A stretch of DNA of 64,000 nucleotides from Solen grandis. Its lineage: Eukaryota > Mollusca > Bivalvia > Adapedonta > Solenidae. The translations under genes and the position numbers were made by a program. The stretch lies in NCBI GenBank assembly GCA_021229015.1, contig CM037789.1, positions 43,452,377 through 43,516,376 on the forward strand. The letters are read 5' to 3'. Below are positions 58,754 to 64,000 of this stretch, one piece after another (the stretch's first letter is position 1; the number at the start of each line of letters is the position of its first letter). The notes beneath the pieces are model-generated. The model worked only from the letters and a program-made list of their open reading frames with translations. It searched no databases and had not been told where the DNA came from.

Positions 58754-60130
58754 GTGGGTCGCCGGTCTTCGCCGATTTTGTCCGAGAATTCGGATTCGAG
58801 TTTTTCATCAGGCAGCCCTGCGGTTTCTCCGCTTCGGCCACCTCCTCTTCCACGTTCAAGGGTGCCCAAGAAACGGTCCCACAACCGTTCCCCGGGTCTT
58901 TCCGGTCACCGGTCCCCTAGCTCTGCTACTCGGGACCGGTCCCCTTTACGCTCCACCACGTCTTCGAAGGTTCAAGGTGCGGATGTTTCAGCGCAACCTC
59001 AGACCTTTGACCCTTCCACATGGTGGTCCCACATGATGGGGGAATACGCCAGGCATTTCAGCTCTGCCTCCTCCCCCGTCATGCCGGGTGAACCTTCTTC
59101 TTCTTCTAGGAGGGATCGGGTTTCTCTGCCACCAGAGACCCTTGATCATAGACTGTTCCTTCAGTCTCCTCCCTCCTCGGGTCCACAGGGCTCTTCTTCC
59201 ACACAGCCCCCTATGTGGCCCTTTTTCCCTCCATTTCCTTTCATGGGCTTTCCCCCTCAGGATGCTCCCCCTTCGCGCCCTGAGGCTGGGTCTCCTCCCT
59301 CGACTCGCAATCCCCCTACTAGTGGGACTGCTACGAGCGGACAATTGGAGGATGAAATCTCCCTTCATGCTCCGGAGGAGGACTCCTTATTTGCTGAGGA
59401 CGTGCCTCTTTCGTCCACCTCGCGCCGATCCAGCGCTCATTCCGAACCTCGTACTGACAATCCTCTCTCTGACGAGGACGAGGAGTCAGACGAGAATCGG
59501 TTTTCCATGGACAGGGCTGTTCAGGAGGTCTTTGCTACCCTTCCTGCATCAGTATGCAAACCGGCCCCTCCTCCCTCCCGGAAGAGGTGCGAAGGTTACC
59601 TTGACCTTGTCGGTAAGCCTAAGGAGTCCAAATCAGTCGAACCGGAGTTACTCCCTTTCTCTCCGGTCGTCCGTTCGGCTCTGGAGGATTTTGAATCTTC
59701 ATCCTCCTCTAAGCCAGGACCGGGCTGGTTTATTCCAACTTCGGACCTTCGGCCTTTGGGTTTTAACCCCAAGACCTACAAGTTTCCGGAGGGTGATTTT
59801 TCTATCCACCCCCCGAAACTGGACCTAGATGCGAGTCGGCTCCGGCTCAAGGTCCCCTCCTCTTTACCGCTTCAGCAGAAGGTCCTGGATCGCTGGGAGC
59901 AACGCTCCCGCTTCCTTTCCGGCATCTCGTCGCATACTGACTCCTTCGTGGCCGCTCTTTCGGTCAAGCTACAACAAAAGGATGCTTTATCTGCTTCCGT
60001 CAGGCTTCTTTTAGAGGCCTTAGCAGCGACGGCAAAACATTCGATTTTGCTATCTCTCTCTCTCTCTTCCGAGATGACTCGCTGGGGCAGGCGGGATGCC
60101 ACCCCGCACTCCTACTTCGGCTCCCCCTAA
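58754..60130 (+). CDS. DIRS gag-like protein, C-terminal part
   Basis: 458 codons counted from a GTG; the frame is open further upstream, so this is a continuation and not an independent start. The N-terminal part repeats the GHRSP style. Then come a Ser/Pro-rich region, a WWSHMMGEYARHF helix, an acidic stretch (DEDEESDENRF, about residue 250) and a more globular C-terminal half (PGPGWFIPTSDLRPLGFNP, then a Leu-rich helical region). The latter resembles the conserved C-terminal half of DIRS gag. It ends in TAA at 60128-60130. Beyond it, a Lys/Pro-rich reading in another frame (60096-60320) looks like the natural gag end, so another indel is likely near 60090. Confidence 0.7.
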   Translation: MGRRSSPILSENSDSSFSSGSPAVSPLRPPPLPRSRVPKKRSHNRSPGLSGHRSPSSATRDRSPLRSTTSSKVQGADVSAQPQTFDPSTWWSHMMGEYARHFSSASSPVMPGEPSSSSRRDRVSLPPETLDHRLFLQSPPSSGPQGSSSTQPPMWPFFPPFPFMGFPPQDAPPSRPEAGSPPSTRNPPTSGTATSGQLEDEISLHAPEEDSLFAEDVPLSSTSRRSSAHSEPRTDNPLSDEDEESDENRFSMDRAVQEVFATLPASVCKPAPPPSRKRCEGYLDLVGKPKESKSVEPELLPFSPVVRSALEDFESSSSSKPGPGWFIPTSDLRPLGFNPKTYKFPEGDFSIHPPKLDLDASRLRLKVPSSLPLQQKVLDRWEQRSRFLSGISSHTDSFVAALSVKLQQKDALSASVRLLLEALAATAKHSILLSLSLSSEMTRWGRRDATPHSYFGSP

Positions 60131-60385
60131 ATTCCGGATACCGAAGAAACCTTCGGCTTCTTCCGGTAAATCCCCGAAGGACTCGGAAAAGGGCAAGCCT
60201 CAATCTCCTTTCAGAGGCAATCCCTCTTCCAGGGCGCTCGCCAATCTGGTCCGCAGCGACCACGATTTCCTCCTTCATCGCCCCCACCCCTTCTTCTACC
60301 TCTACCAGTCAAAGGGGTAGGAGTAAGCCCTAGGGGTACGTCCTTTCTTCCGCTTCCTCTTCCAGACGTTCGATTAGGAGGAAGA

Positions 60386-63316
60386 GTGTTTCTGCCCCTT
60401 CCAGTAGGCGGCAGACTCACTCATTTCATTCATCATTGGGAGACAATCACCGACGACCAATGGGTCCTGTCTATCGTGGAGACACGGGTATCGGGTTCCG
60501 TTCAGTCGTCCCCCTCCACTATCACGCTCTCCCATTCATCTCTCCTCCAATCATCCTCGTCTGGGACTCGCCATTTCAGATCTTCTGGAAAAAGGAGCGG
60601 TAGAAAGGGTCTCGATTCCAACCTCTCCGGGGTTTTACAGCCGTCTCTTTCTGGTTCCCAAGAAGGACGGTGGGTTTCGACCGGTCATAGACCTGTCTCA
60701 TCTAAACTCCTTCATTCCGAAGGAACACTTCAAAATGGAAACAACTTCGTCGATCAGGGCAGCCGTCCTCCCCGGTCACTGGGCTGTTTCCCTGGATTTA
60801 TCGGATGCTTACTTCCATGTATCTATCCATCCTCATTCCAGGAAATACCTTCGTTTCACGGATGGCCGAACTGTCTACCAGTTCAAGGCCCTTCCGTTCG
60901 GCCTGTCTTCGGCCCCCAGAATCTTCACCAAAATAGTTTCGGTTCTGGTCGCCAGGTTCATTTCCGTGGCTCACGCCTCCTGGCGTATTTCGACGACTGG
61001 CTTCTTCTTCACATGGACCCAGTCGCTCTTCTCGACGAACTTCGATGGGGGACAGACCTAGCTCTCCGGCTAGGCTTCATCCTCAATTCCATGAAATCGG
61101 AGTTGATCCCATCCCAGAACTTCACGTTTGTCGGGATGCGATTTCTGACCGACCTAAACAGGATCAGAATTCCGGAACCCAGACTTATGTCTCTTCTAAC
61201 TCTGGTTCGGGGGTTTTTGCGTCGGCAATCGATCTCAGCCCGCGAATTCCTATCGCTTCTCGGAGTACTCAATGCAGCAGCGGATCTTGTTCCGCTGGGC
61301 CGCCTTCACATGCGACCTCTTCAGTTTATACTACTCTCGATCTGGCGTCCCAGTCGAGACCATTTACAGACCATTCTTCCGGTTTCTCCGGAATTGGTTC
61401 ATCATCTCAGTTGGTGGAATTCCCCCTCGTTTCTCCGAGAGGGTGTTCCTCTTTCTCCTCCTCAACCGGAACTGTTCCTCTTCTCGGATGCCAGTCTGTC
61501 AGGCTGGGGTGCTCATCTGGAACCTCTGGGTCTCACGGCCTCGGGTCTTTGGTCCCCTCAGGACAGTTCTCTTCATATCAACAACCTCGAACTCAAAGCG
61601 GTTCTACTAGCCTTACGACAGTTTTCTCCTCTCATTCGAGGCAAATCTGTTCTAGTATCTACGGACAACACGACTGTTGTCTCTTACATCCGCAGACAGG
61701 GGGGGACGCACTCGCCTTCTCTGTGCATGGAAGCATGGCACCTTCTTCATTGGTGTCAGGTGTCTTCGGTACTCATTCAAGTCAGACATCTTCCGGGTCG
61801 TCTAAATGTTCTAGCGGACCAACTGTCCCGCAGACATTCTCTTCTCCCCTCGGAATGGAAGTTACTTCCTCGGATCGCGACAACTCTGTTTGCGATTTTC
61901 GGGTCTCCGTCTGTCGATCTATTTGCTACCAGGCTGAACAACCAGCTTCCGCTGTTTGTGTCACCGGTATCGGATCACCGGGCTTGGGCGATAGATGCTC
62001 TGTCTGTAAACTGGGATCATCTATTTGCTTATGCGTTTCCACCGTTTTCTCTGATTCCCTTAGTTCTAAGGAAAATCCTGCGATCTCAGTGCCGGATCCT
62101 CCTTGTAGCTCCACTTTGGCCAACGCGATCTTGGTTCGTGGATCTTCTGGATCTTCTGATAGACGATCCTGTAGAACTTCCCCAGGTTCCGGACCTTCTG
62201 TCACAAGGTCGGAACAGGGTCCTTCACGACAATCCTTGCGCTCTTCGTCTTCACGCTTGGATGTTATCCAACAGCGAGTTAGACAGAAGAAAATTTTCGG
62301 CAACAGTTGCCTCTATTATCTCTAAAGCCAGGAGACAATCTACTCGATCTGTCTACCAGGCAAAGTGGAAGGTCTTCCGTGATTGGTGTATCGCACGGCA
62401 GATTAATCCGGTCAAAGCTCCTGTCAGAGAAATCGCTAACTTTCTAGTTTTTCTTTTTAACGAGAAAAAACTTGCGGTCAGTTCTATCAAGGGTTATAGG
62501 TCTATGTTATCGAACACGCTTAAGTTTCACAGATCCTCTTCCCTTGGTTCGGATCCTTATCTTTCGGAAATTATTCGTTCGTTTGAACTGTCTAGGCCAG
62601 TTTCTCGTTCGTTAACTCCGAAGTGGGATCTTTCTTGTGTTTTACTGGCTCTTACTAAGGCACCTTTTGAACCTCTTTCTGAGGCGTCTCTACTGCACGT
62701 AACATGGAAGACGGTCTTTCTTATAGCAATGGCGTCTTCTAAACGTCGTTGCGAAATTCATGCCTTTTCTACTGAGGAAGGCTATTTACGCTTTAACAAA
62801 TCTGATGGCTCTGTATCTTTGAGCTTTCAACCTGGTTTCCTTGCGAAAACCCAGCTCCCTTCGGTCTGTCCCCCTCCGGTAGTTATTCCGAGCCTTGCTA
62901 GGTCTTGCTCCAGGGGAGATCCTGATCGGCTTCTTTGCCCAGTTAGAGCCTTGAAGTTTTACCTCCAGAAGGTTAAATCTTTACGGGGTCGTCGTCTTCG
63001 ACTTTTCCTCCCAATAAAAGGGGGGGGCGAAGTTTCGGCAGCATCAATATCTCGTTGGGTAGCCTCAACTATCAAGTTTGCCTATTCGGATCTTTCGGAC
63101 AGGGATCTATCCTTTTTAAGAATTAGACCACATGAGCTCCGTGCTTTGTCTGCTTCTTGGGCTTTCTTGAATAAATCTCCCATGGACGATATTCTCAAAG
63201 CGGCCTCTTGGAAGTCTTCTACTACGTTTTCTTCCTTTTATCTCCGCTCACTGGCTAACCAATCACAAAACCTTGTGGATTTGGGTCCACTTGTAGTGGC
63301 TCAGACAATAGTTTAA
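60386..63316 (+). CDS. DIRS polyprotein: RT (frame-shifted core), RNase H, methyltransferase-like, tyrosine recombinase
   Basis: 976 codons from a GTG; the frame is open from 60131, directly after the gag stop, so the true start is unknown. Numbered from 60386. Residues 1-32 (PVGGRLTHFIHHWE) are the RT entry motif. About 33-190 are Ser-rich and out of frame; the real RT core for this stretch reads in another frame (60483-60957). The RT catalytic YFDD is residues 201-204. RNase H: D368 (FSDAS), the Glu of NNLELKAV, D427 (STDN), the Asp of LADQLSRR. Methyltransferase-like: DLFAT from D511, AFPPF with P552/P553. Tyrosine recombinase from about 649: R787 (KRRCEI), H916 and R919 (HELR), W942, Y952 (FYLRS), so its catalytic residues are present. 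Two frame lesions probably abolish RT in this copy. Confidence 0.88.
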   Translation: MFLPLPVGGRLTHFIHHWETITDDQWVLSIVETRVSGSVQSSPSTITLSHSSLLQSSSSGTRHFRSSGKRSGRKGLDSNLSGVLQPSLSGSQEGRWVSTGHRPVSSKLLHSEGTLQNGNNFVDQGSRPPRSLGCFPGFIGCLLPCIYPSSFQEIPSFHGWPNCLPVQGPSVRPVFGPQNLHQNSFGSGRQVHFRGSRLLAYFDDWLLLHMDPVALLDELRWGTDLALRLGFILNSMKSELIPSQNFTFVGMRFLTDLNRIRIPEPRLMSLLTLVRGFLRRQSISAREFLSLLGVLNAAADLVPLGRLHMRPLQFILLSIWRPSRDHLQTILPVSPELVHHLSWWNSPSFLREGVPLSPPQPELFLFSDASLSGWGAHLEPLGLTASGLWSPQDSSLHINNLELKAVLLALRQFSPLIRGKSVLVSTDNTTVVSYIRRQGGTHSPSLCMEAWHLLHWCQVSSVLIQVRHLPGRLNVLADQLSRRHSLLPSEWKLLPRIATTLFAIFGSPSVDLFATRLNNQLPLFVSPVSDHRAWAIDALSVNWDHLFAYAFPPFSLIPLVLRKILRSQCRILLVAPLWPTRSWFVDLLDLLIDDPVELPQVPDLLSQGRNRVLHDNPCALRLHAWMLSNSELDRRKFSATVASIISKARRQSTRSVYQAKWKVFRDWCIARQINPVKAPVREIANFLVFLFNEKKLAVSSIKGYRSMLSNTLKFHRSSSLGSDPYLSEIIRSFELSRPVSRSLTPKWDLSCVLLALTKAPFEPLSEASLLHVTWKTVFLIAMASSKRRCEIHAFSTEEGYLRFNKSDGSVSLSFQPGFLAKTQLPSVCPPPVVIPSLARSCSRGDPDRLLCPVRALKFYLQKVKSLRGRRLRLFLPIKGGGEVSAASISRWVASTIKFAYSDLSDRDLSFLRIRPHELRALSASWAFLNKSPMDDILKAASWKSSTTFSSFYLRSLANQSQNLVDLGPLVVAQTIV
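60483..60957 (+). pseudogene. RT core of the DIRS element, displaced into another frame
   Basis: In the frame ending at 61061, this segment shows the RT fingers and palm: FLVPKKDGGFRPVIDLSHLN, then DLSDAYFHVSIHP (motif A Asp), then ALPFGLSSAPRIFTKIV (motif B). The catalytic YFDD (motif C, 60986-60997) is in the frame of the long reading instead. One frame change lies near 60480-60486 and a compensating one near 60958-60965. Each flanking frame is open across the segment, so both the long reading and this one look intact when taken alone. Confidence 0.85.
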
Positions 63317-63415
63317 TCATCATGTCTGACGCCTCGGCGGCTTTGGTCGTTTTCTACTTCGGGTATCGCTGCAATCAAGGTTCTTGTTAGCAACCTCCCG
63401 CCTTAGCGACGAAGT

Positions 63416-63512
63416 CATACCTGAAGTAATAACAGGTAACGTATTTATGCTATTAAAATGAAATTTTTGAAGTAAAATTAATTTTAATTAGTAAATACTT
63501 ACCTGTTATTAC
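63416..63512. repeat. Internal complementary region (ICR) of the DIRS element
   Basis: 63416-63459 is the exact reverse complement of the left end (57461-57504). 63458-63512 is the exact reverse complement of the right end (63676-63730). The two parts overlap by AT. This is the template-like record of the joined ends that DIRS elements use to complete a circular DNA intermediate. Confidence 0.96.
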
Positions 63513-63570
63513 AGAGTCCCACCTCCCTCCCCGCTTGCTGGCGGTTGTATCCCTCGATGGCTTCATATAC

Positions 63571-63689
63571 AATTGGAGAACGGGGGTTACACTTCCGGTA
63601 ACTAGGGGGTTTAGGGAATGGTTTATTTTGCGGACTCTGTTTTGGAAGCTGTGCACAAATAGACACATACCTGAAGTAATAACAGGTAA
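63571..63689 (-). repeat. Right inverted terminal repeat of DIRS element
   Basis: Exact inverted partner of 57481-57599. The outer 41 bp (63690-63730) are private to this end and are duplicated, inverted, in the ICR. Confidence 0.97.
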
Positions 63690-63730
63690 GTATTTACTAA
63701 TTAAAATTAATTTTACTTCAAAAATTTCAT

Positions 63731-64000
63731 ATTACCACTGGACAATGCAACTGTATATAACCATTGGGCAATGCAACTGTATATTACCATTGGACAATGC
63801 AACTGTATATTACTATTGGACAACTGTATATTACCATGGCAATGCAACTGTATATTACCATTGGACAACTGTTTATTACCACTGGACAATGCAACTGTAT
63901 ATTACCATTGGGCAATGCAACTGTATATTACTATTGGACAACTGTATATTACCACTGGACAATGCAACTGTATATTACTATTGGACAATGCAACTGTATA
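63731..64000. repeat. 26-bp minisatellite, right part
   Basis: Same unit and variants as 57033-57460. The first unit continues exactly where the left array stops (ATTACCACTGGACAATGCAA). The array runs past the window end. Confidence 0.95.

Larger units (their letters stand above)
57461..63730 (+). mobile_element. DIRS-type tyrosine-recombinase retrotransposon inserted in the minisatellite
   Basis: Inverted terminal repeats of 119 bp (57481-57599 and 63571-63689) are identical. Unequal outer extensions follow: about 20 bp at the left (57461-57480) and 41 bp at the right (63690-63730). An internal complementary region at 63416-63512 is the reverse complement of both ends joined: 63416-63459 matches 57461-57504, and 63458-63512 matches 63676-63730. 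The plus strand encodes a gag-like region and then RT, RNase H, a methyltransferase-like domain and a tyrosine recombinase. The element is much more GC-rich than its surroundings. No target duplication is seen, as expected for recombinase integration. Confidence 0.97.

Noticed and set aside
60495..60980. Ser-rich N-terminal region of the 976-codon reading as a genuine protein domain
   Set aside because: The RT core motifs of the same DNA lie in a different frame, so the Ser-rich translation is an out-of-frame artefact.
58988..62325. Other long open readings overlapping the DIRS genes (for example 59088-59828, 61045-62325 and minus-strand 61926-62303)
   Set aside because: They arise from the GC-rich, stop-poor coding DNA and show no motifs; the gag and pol frames explain the region.

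Overview
This window looks like nuclear DNA of a bivalve or related mollusc. The background is AT-rich and almost gene-free. It holds one intronless amine-receptor gene of invertebrate type, several tRNA-derived SINE families, many small inverted-repeat elements, a pogo-like DNA transposon and a large DIRS-type retrotransposon. The species assignment is inference from style and gene content, not from a marker. No rRNA, authentic tRNA, CRISPR array or prokaryotic operon is visible. Two 100-N assembly gaps lie at 6833-6932 and 56933-57032. || Layout. 1-6832: AT-rich DNA with a non-autonomous element carrying ~166-bp tandem units (691-1233), two GC-richer blocks of unknown nature, and a fragment resembling an endonuclease domain (about 3955-4110, minus). 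6935-15890 (block A) and 19415-22690 (block B): two diverged copies of the same sequence in direct orientation. Block A carries extra DNA that B lacks: a SINE, a 2.07-kb composite insertion, a pogo-like transposon and a mariner-type MITE. B therefore serves as an approximate empty-site record. 23370-24563 (minus): a beta-type octopamine receptor, the only convincing host gene. 26304-26442: a 62-bp-arm hairpin. 27-31 kb: MITEs, a SINE and a 0.94-kb element with terminal inverted repeats. 31-46 kb: a cluster of one SINE family plus others in otherwise featureless DNA. 45-56 kb: TTAA-flanked MITEs with a 67-bp palindrome, a ~170-bp-unit tandem element, microsatellites, and a 1.87-kb Foldback-like element (52213-54080) whose inverted ends are arrays of ~21-bp repeats. 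|| 57033-64000: a 26-bp minisatellite interrupted by a ~6.27-kb DIRS-type tyrosine-recombinase retrotransposon. All structural parts are readable: 119-bp identical inverted terminal repeats, an internal complementary region that records the circle junction, a gag-like region, and a reverse transcriptase - RNase H - methyltransferase-like - tyrosine recombinase region. Target, circle and both junctions share a single AT dinucleotide, as expected for recombinase insertion without target duplication. The copy is damaged: gag is split, and the reverse transcriptase core reads in a different frame from its two sides. || The only gene with a clear cellular role is the octopamine receptor (Gs-type amine signalling by family expectation). 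Almost everything else is mobile-element biology.
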